From positions 1 to 11,290 of the forward strand of contig JAITGH010000125.1 in assembly GCA_031280855.1 (NCBI GenBank): 11,290 bases of DNA, read 5' to 3'. Numbering within the stretch: position 1 is the first letter of the stretch; each line of letters opens with the position of its first letter. The notes beneath the pieces were generated by a model. The model was given only the letters and a program-made list of their open reading frames with translations. It had not been told where the DNA came from and did not search any database. The DNA comes from Oscillospiraceae bacterium (lineage in GTDB: Bacteria; Bacillota; Clostridia; Oscillospirales; Oscillospiraceae). This document shows positions 1-6,698 of the stretch, one piece after another. The position numbers and the translations under genes are program-made.

Positions 1-110
1 CTGCGCTTCGGGACTCCGCCCTCGGGCATACAGTACGTGCAACGCAAGTTACACAGATCCGTGACCGATAATCGCATATATGTAATGTCGCGTCCAAATC
101 GATCTTTCAT
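1..110 (-). CDS. moaA: GTP 3',8-cyclase MoaA, N-terminal part (cut by window edge)
   Basis: Only the first 36 codons are inside the window. They read [20 protein letters not shown] followed by [12 protein letters not shown], which is the classic MoaA start: a short basic leader, then the radical SAM cluster motif CxxxCxxC (Cys20, Cys24, Cys27) followed by MPEGG. MoaA is a cytoplasmic radical SAM enzyme that, with MoaC, converts GTP to cyclic pyranopterin monophosphate, the first step of molybdenum cofactor synthesis. The start ATG overlaps the TGA of moeA as ATGA, and an AGGG ribosome binding site lies 7 bases upstream inside moeA, so translation is probably coupled. The neighbouring moeA acts late in the same pathway, which supports the call. 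The C-terminal half, with its second iron-sulfur cluster, lies outside the window. Confidence 0.93.
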   Translation of the reverse strand, partial: MKDRFGRDITYMRLSVTDLCNLRCTYCMPEGGVPKR

Positions 111-1327
111 ACGGGCACCCTATACGCGGTAATCAGCGAGCCTGCGGGAACCTCCGGACTGTTTGCGGGGAACTCTGCCAGTAAGTCCGCACCGGCAAAC
201 GATGATATTACGCCTCCGGTTTGACCGCCGACCTCAACGAACCACGCCTTGCCGCCATCGAGTTCTAAGCGCCCGCGTATGACGCGCACGCGAGTCGACA
301 GCTTCGTGAACGCGTGCTTGAGGTAAACCTCGACAGGGGCGGGGAAGCACTCGGCAAGTCCGCGCAGCTTGTTGAGATATGGAAGTGCGATCCGCAGTAG
401 TTGCATAATCGCGGCTCCGGGATTGCCGGACAGCGAGAGTATGAGCCTGCCGTCCTTGACGAATGCACCGATCGCGCCGCCGGGCTTCATTCGCGCCTTC
501 GAGAAAAGTGTGTCCGCACCGAGGATCTGCGCGGCGTCGAACGCATAGTCGTAATCGCCGACAGAGACGCCTCCGGTCGTTATGACAAGGTCGCACTTCC
601 CGAGCGCGTCAGCGATTTTAGCGGCGATCGCGTGTGCATCGTCGCGTACTACTCCGCCGCTAACCGCGTCGAACCCCAAACCGCGCAAATATGACGACAG
701 CGAGTACGCGCTGCTGTTGTAGATCTTCGCGGGCGGGAGCGGCTCTCCGGCTTCGATGAGCTCGGAACCGGTGTTGATTATAATCGCGCTTGGAAGCCTG
801 AATACGGGAAGCTCAAAGCGTCCCGCACTTGCGGCAATGCCAATGAGCGGAGGCGTTAGCAGCGTACCGCGTGCGGCGATAACGGCACCGGCCTTGACGT
901 CCTCGCCGACGCGAGTAACATCTTGCCAAGGTATCAGCGGACGAGTAACGCTGACCTCGGTATCGTTGAACTGAGTATACTCGAACTTGACGGTCGCGTT
1001 CGCTCCGTCAGGTATCGGCGCACCCGTGAGGATTTTCGCGGCGAACCCGCGTTCGAGGCGGCGCGACGGAGCGGTTCCCGCCGGGATTTCCTCTGTAAGC
1101 GTGAGGGTGACCGGATTCACGGCGGTTGCGGTTGCGGTATCCTCCGCGATGAGCGCGTATCCGTCAAACGGACTGCGGTCGAACGGCGGTACGGCAACGT
1201 CTGCCGTGAGCTCACTTGCGAGCACGCGATTCAGTGCGCAGGGCAGGGCGACGGTCTCGGCAGCCGCTGTAACCGGTAGGTCAAAAAGAATCGTGCGGGC
1301 TTCATCGGGCGTAACGTTAGTCTTCAT
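107..1327 (-). CDS. moeA: Molybdopterin molybdenumtransferase MoeA
   Basis: MoeA inserts molybdate into adenylylated molybdopterin to give active molybdenum cofactor. With the chosen ATG at 1327 the protein has 406 residues, the usual MoeA length. The N-terminal MoeA domain contains [13 protein letters not shown] (about residues 48-60), matching the family DGYA motif. The MoCF-binding domain has TGSEL (about 186-190) and [11 protein letters not shown] (about 250-260), the most conserved MoeA/MogA signature. A C-terminal MoeA domain IV follows. An in-frame TTG at 1381 would add 18 residues, but the predicted transcription start lies only about 8 bases before it, leaving no room for a ribosome binding site. 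The ATG has GAGAG just upstream. The gene is first in a leftward operon and overlaps moaA by four bases. Nothing suggests it is broken. Confidence 0.95.
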   Translation of the reverse strand: MKTNVTPDEARTILFDLPVTAAAETVALPCALNRVLASELTADVAVPPFDRSPFDGYALIAEDTATATAVNPVTLTLTEEIPAGTAPSRRLERGFAAKILTGAPIPDGANATVKFEYTQFNDTEVSVTRPLIPWQDVTRVGEDVKAGAVIAARGTLLTPPLIGIAASAGRFELPVFRLPSAIIINTGSELIEAGEPLPPAKIYNSSAYSLSSYLRGLGFDAVSGGVVRDDAHAIAAKIADALGKCDLVITTGGVSVGDYDYAFDAAQILGADTLFSKARMKPGGAIGAFVKDGRLILSLSGNPGAAIMQLLRIALPYLNKLRGLAECFPAPVEVYLKHAFTKLSTRVRVIRGRLELDGGKAWFVEVGGQTGGVISSFAGADLLAEFPANSPEVPAGSLITAYRVPV

Positions 1328-1395
1328 AATCGCTCTCTTCACGGTTGGAATTACTACATTCAACGATTCGCTTTGCGACAAGTATCGACAGTTTC

Positions 1396-1424
1396 ATTTT
1401 AGCACAAACTCAGGCAGTTGTCAA
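1396..1424 (-). promoter_or_regulatory. Sigma-A-type promoter for moeA-moaA
   Basis: On the minus strand the gap reads TTGACA (1424-1419), exactly 17 bases, then TAAAAT (1401-1396), preceded by TGC, which also makes an extended -10. It is close to consensus. Transcription should begin near 1389, giving a leader of about 60 bases before the ATG at 1327. That is too short for a molybdenum-cofactor riboswitch. Repeats of ACAGTTT flank the promoter and may be an operator. Confidence 0.8.
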
Positions 1425-1511
1425 CACAGTTTTTCGTTATTTTTCACAAACTGTCAAAATAAGCGGCAGGGTTGTGACAAATATCGGAAAAAAACTTCCA
1501 TTATTTTTGGG

Positions 1512-1541
1512 GTTTCATAATCTTTGCCTTGGTGCTATAAT
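1512..1541 (+). promoter_or_regulatory. Extended -10 promoter for the CAP-domain gene
   Basis: TGCTATAAT at 1533-1541 is a perfect extended -10 element. No good -35 box is visible at the right distance (GTTTCA at 1512 is the nearest). The expected transcription start is near 1548, about 25 bases before the TTG start codon. An AT-rich stretch lies upstream. This promoter is arranged back to back with the moeA promoter in the 1382-1572 gap, which contains no gene. Confidence 0.65.
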
Positions 1542-1572
1542 GCAGTTATTCTAAACTTAGGGGGAAAAACCA

Positions 1573-2304
1573 TTGAAACGCTTAAGAAAGATAATTTTCC
1601 TAACGCTGGCGGCGGTGCTGATACTTGGAGCAACTCCGACCGCAGTTAGGGCGGCAGATCCCATCGAGTTACGAGTGCTCGAGCTGGTGAACGAGGAGCG
1701 CGCAGAGCGCGGGCTTGACCCGCTGATCTGGAGCGACGATGCATACAACGCGGCTCTGATCCGCGCTGCCGAAGTATTGCAGAGCTTCTCACACACGCGT
1801 ACGAATAACACGCAGTTCAGCACGGTATTTGCGGAAGTCGGGATCCGCTATACATATGCGGCGGAGAACATCGCGTACGGTTACACTTCAGCCGAGAGCG
1901 TCGTGGAGGCATGGATGAACAGCGCGGGGCACCGAGCGAATATCCTCAGTACGAACGTGAAGTATATGGCAGTAGCTGTGAGAGTCGGCGGAACCTACAG
2001 TCCGGCGTGGGCGCAAGAGTTCTACAGCGGCACTCCCGCGCCCAGCGCGAAGCCCGGCGCAACTCCCGCGCCCAACGCGAAGCCTAGCGTGACTCCCGCG
2101 CCCAGCGCGAAGCCCGGCGCGACTCCCGTGCCCAGCGCGAAGCCCGGCGTACCGGATGTGCCTCAACCGTCACAGTTGTTTCCGGATTGTACCGTCGTGG
2201 TGATTCCGTCGGGTTCGGGAATTCCGTACGAGTCTCCGCGCTATCAGCCGCCGGAGTGGGATCGCCCGTCCCAAGCTCCGCAACAGTGGTATTGGATCGG
2301 CTGA
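1573..2304 (+). CDS. Secreted CAP-domain (SCP/PR1-like, YkwD-type) protein with repeat-rich tail
   Basis: A 243-residue exported protein. Residues 1-27 form a signal peptide: MKRLRK, then a hydrophobic stretch, then VRA-AD as the likely cleavage site. Residues about 33-152 are a bacterial CAP domain, with the four usual cavity residues visible: His74 (SFSHTR), Glu98 (AENIAYG), His120 (SAGHRANIL) and Glu149 (AQEFYS). Bacterial YkwD-like CAP proteins are secreted or surface-associated, and their biochemical role is mostly unknown. Residues 154-193 are four copies of a 10-residue TPAPSAKPGA repeat, probably a wall-spanning linker, followed by a Pro-rich C-terminus ending WYWIG. There is no LPXTG anchor or transmembrane helix at the end. 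The start is TTG, with TAGGGGGA about 8 bases upstream. The gene is monocistronic and convergent with the next operon. Confidence 0.88.
   Translation: MKRLRKIIFLTLAAVLILGATPTAVRAADPIELRVLELVNEERAERGLDPLIWSDDAYNAALIRAAEVLQSFSHTRTNNTQFSTVFAEVGIRYTYAAENIAYGYTSAESVVEAWMNSAGHRANILSTNVKYMAVAVRVGGTYSPAWAQEFYSGTPAPSAKPGATPAPNAKPSVTPAPSAKPGATPVPSAKPGVPDVPQPSQLFPDCTVVVIPSGSGIPYESPRYQPPEWDRPSQAPQQWYWIG
2032..2151 (+). repeat. Four tandem 30-base coding repeats
   Basis: Four head-to-tail 30-base units begin at 2032, 2062, 2092 and 2122. Each starts ACTCCCGCGCCCA and encodes TPAPSAKPGA-like decapeptides. Units 1 and 3 are nearly identical and unit 2 is the most diverged. The units keep frame, so changes in copy number would only lengthen or shorten the linker of the CAP protein. 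Confidence 0.95.
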
Positions 2305-2306
2305 CG

Positions 2307-3053
2307 CTACATCTCCCCGGCAAGCTCCGACATTTGCGACCAGTATCGCTTCGGCATGAGTGACATGCGGCAGCGCGGGTTATACCGCTCCGGGATTGCG
2401 AGCGTATCGTAGAACAACTTCCACAAGGCTTGGAAATCGCGCTCACGCTCCGAGGGCGCGTCGAACTCGATGCTGTCGGCGTATGCGAATTTATATCGTC
2501 CGAGTTCCGATAGTACGGCGACTCCGTGAGTTTTGTCGAATATTGCAAGATTCTCCATTGGGAACCGATTCGCGAAGTGCGGCGCAAGTAACGGCAGCAC
2601 AAAGTTTTTAGGCTCGATTGTCGAGGTCAGCACGCCGTTGACCTCGACAAATCGCACGAATCCCTTGTAGTGATCCGACTCCTTGCCAAGGTGAACGAGT
2701 GCCGCGTTAAGCGGCGCGACTCGATCGTCGGCGAGCATCGACAGAGACTTCACGCCCACTTTGAACGCGAGCCGCACGAAGTCGAGGATGCGAATTTCCT
2801 TGTCAGGCAAACAAGTGAGAAACGCACGTTGGACGAAGTCGAGCGTACCGATTTTGGTCAGACCGCGTTGGACGCGATCCGACTTCGCGCGGTCGGTGAG
2901 AATCTCGCGCACGGGGAATAACGTAGCTTGATCCTCGCCGCTCGGAAAGATTAACACGGGCGACTCTTGAAGCGCGTATGCGTCGAAGATGCACGTCAGC
3001 AATCCGTAGAACGTGCCGTCGTAGCAATACGCTATATTTGACCTGTCAGACAT
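2307..3053 (-). CDS. DUF4130/TIGR03915-family protein, partner of a radical SAM DNA repair protein
   Basis: A 248-residue protein of the TIGR03915 / DUF4130 family, described as a probable DNA metabolism protein and typically encoded next to TIGR03916 radical SAM proteins. The start MSDRSNIAYCYDGTFYGLLT is typical: a Tyr-Asp-Gly-Thr-Phe segment near the N-terminus. The C-terminal half carries the family pattern HFANRFPMENLAIFDKTHG, then LWKLFYDTLAIPERYNPR and MPKRYW near the end. Its molecular activity is not known; in other genomes the family can be fused to a uracil-DNA-glycosylase-like domain, which is absent here. The start overlaps the upstream radical SAM gene by 22 bases, and GGAG lies 8 bases before the ATG, so the two are probably made together. 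It is the last gene of the operon, and its stop codon is two bases from that of the convergent CAP gene. Confidence 0.85.
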   Translation of the reverse strand: MSDRSNIAYCYDGTFYGLLTCIFDAYALQESPVLIFPSGEDQATLFPVREILTDRAKSDRVQRGLTKIGTLDFVQRAFLTCLPDKEIRILDFVRLAFKVGVKSLSMLADDRVAPLNAALVHLGKESDHYKGFVRFVEVNGVLTSTIEPKNFVLPLLAPHFANRFPMENLAIFDKTHGVAVLSELGRYKFAYADSIEFDAPSERERDFQALWKLFYDTLAIPERYNPRCRMSLMPKRYWSQMSELAGEM

Positions 3054-4351
3054 TTTTGATACTCCGTAGAGTCAAAGAGGCTCAACTGTACTGTGTCAGG
3101 CAAGTAAGAACGCTTTACAGCCTCCTCGCTCATAAGCCCGCGCATGATGGCGTCCGGGTGAGTACGCAGCCCGTCACGCTGTTTTCCTTTACACGTAATG
3201 AAGTACTGGCATCGCTTTAGCGAGATGCGCATCTTCGGTAAGTCGTCATAGTCAAGCGATTTCGCACGTCTTGCGGAGACGATGCGATTGCATCCGGTGA
3301 CGCCGAGTCCGGGGACGCGCAGCAGAACCTCAAGCGGAGCGGTATTGATCTCGACGGGGAAGTGCTCCATATGATGCAGCGCCCAATGGCACTTCGGGTC
3401 GAGTGCTTGGTTGAAGTTCGGGTCGTCATCGTTGAGAAGTTCCTCGGAGGTGAATCCGTAGAACCGAAGCAGCCAGTCGGCTTGGTAGAGACGGTGCTCA
3501 CGCAGTAAAGGCGGACTACTTGTCAGAGCGGGCAGCCCTTCGCGATCCTGTACGGGAATGTATGCGGAGAAGAAGACTCGCTTGAGGCTGTATTTCTTGT
3601 ACATCGCTTCGGTAAGCCGCAGGATTTGAACGTCCGGTTCCGCAGTCGCGCCGACGATCATCTGGGTCGATTGCCCTGCCGGAGCGAACCGCTGACGCGG
3701 CGGCTCGAACCTTGTTATCGCACCGGGAGTTCGAACGGTTAGCTCTCGGCTGTTCTTGCTCTCCTCGCTGATTTGCCGCATTGGTTGCAAGATCGAGCCT
3801 TTCGGCTTGTTGGGAGCGAGCGCGTTGAGACTGACCTCCGACGGAAGCTCTATGTTTACGCTCATGCGGTCGGCGAGTAATCCGAGCTGTTCGACGAGTT
3901 GAGCGTCCGCGCCCGGGATCGCCTTTGCGTGTATGTATCCGCGGAACCGGTACTCTTCGCGAAGCAACCGTAGTGTTACGATCATCTGCTCCATTGTGTT
4001 GTCGGCGTTGCCGATGACCGCAGAACTTAGGAACAAGCCCTCGATATAGTTGCGGCGGTAAAACTGGATCGTCAGATCCGCAAGCTCACGAGATGTAAAG
4101 GTCGATCGCATTACGTCGCCGTTCGAGCGTCGGTTGATGCAGTACTGGCAATCGTACGCGCACGCGTTGCTTTGCAGCACTTTCAAAAGCGAAACGCAGC
4201 GCCCGTCTGACGTAAACGTGTGGCAGATCCCGCCGGCGGCAGAGTTCCCGATGCTACCGCGCTCCCCGGAGCGATCAAGCCCGCTGGATGTACACGCGAC
4301 GTCGTACTTCGCCGCGTCTGACAGGATTCGCAGTTTCTCACTTATTTCCAT
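3032..4351 (-). CDS. Putative DNA repair/modification radical SAM protein (TIGR03916-like)
   Basis: A 439-residue radical SAM protein. Cys64, Cys68 and Cys71 (ACAYDCQYCINRRSNGD) form the cluster-binding CxxxCxxC motif. The N-terminal segment LSDAAKYDVACTSSG and SGGICH-like elements match the family named 'putative DNA modification/repair radical SAM protein'. Residues about 340-362 (LLRVPGLGVTGCNRIVSARR) are a helix-hairpin-helix, a non-specific DNA-binding fold. A second Cys-containing segment, LKRCQYFITCKGK, lies at about 378-390. The tail contains QLSLFD (residues 422-427), resembling the sliding-clamp-binding consensus. The reaction catalysed by this family is not established. The gene overlaps the MutS-like gene upstream by 14 bases and the DUF4130 gene downstream by 22. 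The ATG at 4351 has GGAAG 9 bases upstream. The call rests on motifs and on the partner gene. Confidence 0.87.
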   Translation of the reverse strand: MEISEKLRILSDAAKYDVACTSSGLDRSGERGSIGNSAAGGICHTFTSDGRCVSLLKVLQSNACAYDCQYCINRRSNGDVMRSTFTSRELADLTIQFYRRNYIEGLFLSSAVIGNADNTMEQMIVTLRLLREEYRFRGYIHAKAIPGADAQLVEQLGLLADRMSVNIELPSEVSLNALAPNKPKGSILQPMRQISEESKNSRELTVRTPGAITRFEPPRQRFAPAGQSTQMIVGATAEPDVQILRLTEAMYKKYSLKRVFFSAYIPVQDREGLPALTSSPPLLREHRLYQADWLLRFYGFTSEELLNDDDPNFNQALDPKCHWALHHMEHFPVEINTAPLEVLLRVPGLGVTGCNRIVSARRAKSLDYDDLPKMRISLKRCQYFITCKGKQRDGLRTHPDAIMRGLMSEEAVKRSYLPDTVQLSLFDSTEYQKCLTGQI

Positions 4352-5663
4352 AACTGTAGTCTTCCATCGTTATCAACTCCGCTTCAGGCGGAGGATCTTG
4401 GAGCAGCGGAGACAGGTGCGTCACAAAGATCCAGCTTGCGCCTCGCCGCTCGATTGCCGACAGGATGTGGCGTATCGCCTCCGCGCCCTCGGCGTACGAC
4501 GTTGTTTGGAACGTCTCGTTAAGCAATAGGAGTTCAGCCTTCCCGATGTGCGCGTAGATCCCCGCAAGTTCCGCGACTTCCTGCTCGAAGCGTCCGGCTT
4601 CATCGAGTTTTCCGAGCTGCTCGGCTTTCGAGAACTGTGAGTGCACGTAACCGAAGTAGGGAACCTCGGCAGTTTGAGCGCATACAGGCAATCCTGCGGA
4701 AGCGAAAATACTTAACAGACCGATCGCTCGAATGAAGCTCGTTTTACCGGCGGCGTTCTCGCCGCGAATGAGTACTCCGCGCAGGGCAGGGAAGTCCGAC
4801 GAGTTCGCGACAATCTGCGCACTCGTCAGACCCTCGGCAAGCAGCAGCGGATCGAAGATCCCGGCTGCATGAATGCGGTCAGAGAAGCGCGGGAATGTAA
4901 AGTGCATACCCTTGCCATGCAGATAGTCGCATAGCAGTGTTGCGGTCGTGTAAAAGTCCAGTTCCCGGGAAATACCGTGGAAGACTTCGTACAGCGCACC
5001 GGCGGTCGCCGTCATGGCGCGGTAAAGTTCGTACATCGACTCTCGAAGCAGCGCCCTCGATTGATCCGCGTGGAACTCCCCGAGGTCAACGCTGCCGTCG
5101 TCGATCTTCTTACGGAACACTCGCCGGATGAACGGAGTCTCGACGATCTCGGCGATTGTAGTAATGCTCGCAAGCTTTACAGCGAAGTCGTCAGCGAATT
5201 GCACGCGAGCCTCAATCTCGTACGCCTCCGGAGAGTCGAGCGGAAACAGTTCCGCGATGCGGTTAAGCTCGTCCAGGGAGTCGTTGCGGGAGGTCTCCAG
5301 CAACCATTTTTGAAGCTCTCGCAAACCGTCGGACTCCGGGATGTGCTCCGCCAGCGAGTCGTGGACTGACTTGAAGTATGACACGGTACTGCGGACAAAG
5401 TCAGCGGTAGCTTTGAGCGAAGCGTACACTCCCAGAGAGAGCCGTAACTCCTGCCAGTTCCGGCGCAGGTCGTCGTACCCCGTCAGCATCTCGCGCAGGT
5501 CGTCGAGAAGCTCTCGGTCAGTGAGGAAGTCGCGAAGTATCGCTTGCCGCCGAATCGCATTCGCGGCTGTGGAGCGTGAGGAGAGAACTTGCAGGAACGC
5601 GGCGCGGCGCTCCGGCGAAGGCTCGAACTCCGTTAAAAGGCGGTCGACCAGAAGGTCGGACAT
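4338..5663 (-). CDS. Short MutS-like ATPase (core plus ATPase domain only)
   Basis: A 441-residue protein whose C-terminal half is a MutS-type ABC ATPase. Walker A is GENAAGKTS (301-309), the ABC signature region is FSKAEQLGKLDEAGRFEQE (about 344-362), Walker B is LLLLNETFQTTS (378-389), and the switch His is His416 in FVTHLS. The first ~290 residues are mostly helical and resemble the MutS core/lever region. There is no N-terminal mismatch-binding domain with the FxE motif, and no C-terminal Smr nuclease as in MutS2. The Walker B Asp is replaced by Asn382, while the catalytic Glu383 remains. It is therefore a MutS-related protein and not a canonical mismatch sensor. It heads the three-gene operon and overlaps the radical SAM gene by 14 bases. 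The ribosome binding site is weak: GGAG lies 15 bases before the ATG, and a tiny in-frame open reading frame ends just upstream. Confidence 0.85.
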   Translation of the reverse strand: MSDLLVDRLLTEFEPSPERRAAFLQVLSSRSTAANAIRRQAILRDFLTDRELLDDLREMLTGYDDLRRNWQELRLSLGVYASLKATADFVRSTVSYFKSVHDSLAEHIPESDGLRELQKWLLETSRNDSLDELNRIAELFPLDSPEAYEIEARVQFADDFAVKLASITTIAEIVETPFIRRVFRKKIDDGSVDLGEFHADQSRALLRESMYELYRAMTATAGALYEVFHGISRELDFYTTATLLCDYLHGKGMHFTFPRFSDRIHAAGIFDPLLLAEGLTSAQIVANSSDFPALRGVLIRGENAAGKTSFIRAIGLLSIFASAGLPVCAQTAEVPYFGYVHSQFSKAEQLGKLDEAGRFEQEVAELAGIYAHIGKAELLLLNETFQTTSYAEGAEAIRHILSAIERRGASWIFVTHLSPLLQDPPPEAELITMEDYSYGNK

Positions 5664-5732
5664 CGCGGATTAAGCGGTCTCCGAGATACTCAGATCGGGC
5701 TCCATGAATAGTAAACTGAATCTCATATCCCT

Positions 5733-5761
5733 ATTATACCACAACTCGGTGCGAAATGCAA
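5733..5761 (-). promoter_or_regulatory. Promoter for the MutS-like/radical SAM/DUF4130 operon
   Basis: On the minus strand TTGCAT (5761-5756) is followed by 17 bases and TATAAT (5738-5733), preceded by TGG, which makes an extended -10. The predicted transcription start is near 5726, leaving about 62 bases before the MutS-like ATG. A run of A residues on this strand ends three bases before the -35 box and could be an UP element. No obvious SOS (LexA) box was seen. Confidence 0.7.
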
Positions 5762-5826
5762 GCTTTTTTTATGATCTTTGTCAACTTTTTTTGAAAAAAA
5801 TAGTTTGAATGGTGAAAAAAAGCTTG
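5759..5826. repeat. 12-base inverted repeat spanning the divergent promoters
   Basis: CAAGCTTTTTTT (5759-5770) and AAAAAAAGCTTG (5815-5826) are perfect reverse complements separated by 44 AT-rich bases. Each arm ends inside the -35 box of one of the two divergent promoters. Between them lies a weaker nested palindrome (5781-5808, TCAAC-T-run, G, A-run, TAGTTTGA). The AT-rich centre may bend DNA or bind a regulator. The rest of the 5664-5880 gap holds no other gene. Confidence 0.75.
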
Positions 5827-5852
5827 ACAGAGGGTTATACGCGTGTTAGAAT
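5824..5852 (+). promoter_or_regulatory. Sigma-A-type promoter for the MinD-like/hisS/aspS operon
   Basis: TTGACA (5824-5829), 17 bases, then TAGAAT (5847-5852), with TGT just before the -10 box (extended -10). The seven-A run at 5815-5821 lies directly upstream of the -35 region and could be an UP element. Transcription should begin near 5859, about 22 bases before the start codon at 5881. The short leader leaves no space for a T-box. Confidence 0.8.
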
Positions 5853-5880
5853 GGATTTGAAGTAATAGAGGAAAAGATGA

Positions 5881-6615
5881 ATGGGCAGAGCTGTCGTTTT
5901 CATATCAGGGAAAGGTGGTACGGGCAAGACGTCGGCGGTCGCCGCAGTTAGCTCGTATCTTGTGTTACAGGGTAAAAGCGTTGTATGCGTTGACGCTGAC
6001 CCTCTTGGGGGGCTGGATCTCGCGCTTGGAGTCGGCGAACGTACGTTGTACAATCTTGGCGATGCCGCCGGAGGCGCGTGTTCGCTTAAGGATGCGTTGA
6101 TCGAGATCAACGAAGTCCCGCCCGGACAGGCGCGTCATATAGGGCAATTCCGCTTCGCAAGTCTCGGAACAGGCGATTCGGTGTTCGCGGCACTTGCGGA
6201 GAATCTGAAGAAGCGTTGCGATTGGCTGCTAATCGATGCGCCGGCAGGGTTAAGCGTTGACTATCCGGCGGATACCGCGATTTACGTTGTCAACGCGGAT
6301 TCGGTTAACTACCGTGCGGCGTCGATGATCGGGGTAAGCGGAGACTTTGCGAACTCGTTCATGATCGCGAACCGCGTGAAGCCAAACCTATTGGCTCGCT
6401 TCGACGCTACTCTGGACGACGCCATCGACACCGTAGGCGTACGGTTACTCGGATACGTTCCGGAGGACGAGACCGTGACGACGGCTATGCTGAGAGGTCG
6501 GCCGCTCGCGTTCTACAAGCTTCACTCCGACGAAAGCCCCGCGCAACGCTCCTACCGTGAGATTTGCGATCGACTGGTCAACAATGCGGATCTGTTTTAC
6601 AGCCGAGCCGGTTGA
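5881..6615 (+). CDS. MinD/ParA-superfamily P-loop ATPase
   Basis: A 244-residue deviant Walker A ATPase. The P loop is GKGGTGKT (10-17), with both the signature Lys11 and the catalytic Lys16. VDAD (37-40) is switch I, and LLIDAPAG (116-123) is the Walker B region. The segment NRVKPNLLARF (164-174) and LLGYVPEDETV (189-199) match MinD better than chromosome-partitioning ParA or the flagellar FlhG. Canonical MinD binds membrane through an amphipathic basic helix at its end; here the protein stops at NNADLFYSRAG with no clear helix of that kind. No minC or minE lies nearby. It is the first gene of a rightward operon, with GAGG 9 bases before the ATG. An ATG at 5877 is out of frame. The fold assignment is firm; a division-site role is not shown. 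Confidence 0.8.
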   Translation: MGRAVVFISGKGGTGKTSAVAAVSSYLVLQGKSVVCVDADPLGGLDLALGVGERTLYNLGDAAGGACSLKDALIEINEVPPGQARHIGQFRFASLGTGDSVFAALAENLKKRCDWLLIDAPAGLSVDYPADTAIYVVNADSVNYRAASMIGVSGDFANSFMIANRVKPNLLARFDATLDDAIDTVGVRLLGYVPEDETVTTAMLRGRPLAFYKLHSDESPAQRSYREICDRLVNNADLFYSRAG

Positions 6616-6685
6616 GTGTCGGTAACCGCCTCACCGAAGCGTTGGTTGTTCGGATAATTCATGTGCCGCGTATGACTTCATTTAC

Positions 6686-6690
6686 GGAGG
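6686..6690 (+). promoter_or_regulatory. Ribosome binding site that fixes the GTG start of the MgsA-like gene
   Basis: GGAGG followed by eight bases and GTG at 6699. Upstream in-frame ATG codons (for example at 6672 and 6564) lack any such site, so the shorter GTG-initiated protein is chosen. Confidence 0.85.
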
Positions 6691-6698
6691 TAACCACT

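Noticed and set aside
234..596. Long open frames antisense to moeA, and similar ones opposite aspS, hisS and the MutS-like gene
   Set aside because: They are composition-driven, Arg/Ser-rich translations without ribosome binding sites or recognisable domains, opposite clearly functional genes.
1328..1381. Longer moeA form starting at TTG 1381
   Set aside because: The predicted transcription start is only about 8 bases upstream of that TTG, leaving no ribosome binding site; the ATG at 1327 gives the normal protein length.
2032..2151. Regular 30-base repeats, superficially like a CRISPR array
   Set aside because: The units are directly adjacent with no spacers, stay in frame, and encode a decapeptide linker inside the CAP protein.
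5759..5826. Rho-independent terminators in the AT-rich gap (A/T runs next to inverted repeats)
   Set aside because: The pairing arms have almost no GC and the gap lies between divergent genes, so nothing needs terminating; the arms instead overlap promoter boxes.
5859..5880. T-box riboswitch controlling hisS/aspS, as known in other Bacillota
   Set aside because: The leader is about 22 bases and the gaps before hisS (21 bases) and aspS contain no specifier stem or antiterminator sequence.
5664..5880. SOS (LexA) operator upstream of the repair-like operon
   Set aside because: No GAAC-N4-GTTC or similar box is present in the divergent gap.
6564..6698. Longer MgsA-like form starting at ATG 6564 or 6672
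   Set aside because: The first overlaps the MinD-like gene and neither has a ribosome binding site, whereas GTG 6699 has GGAGG at ideal spacing and aligns with the MgsA N-terminus.
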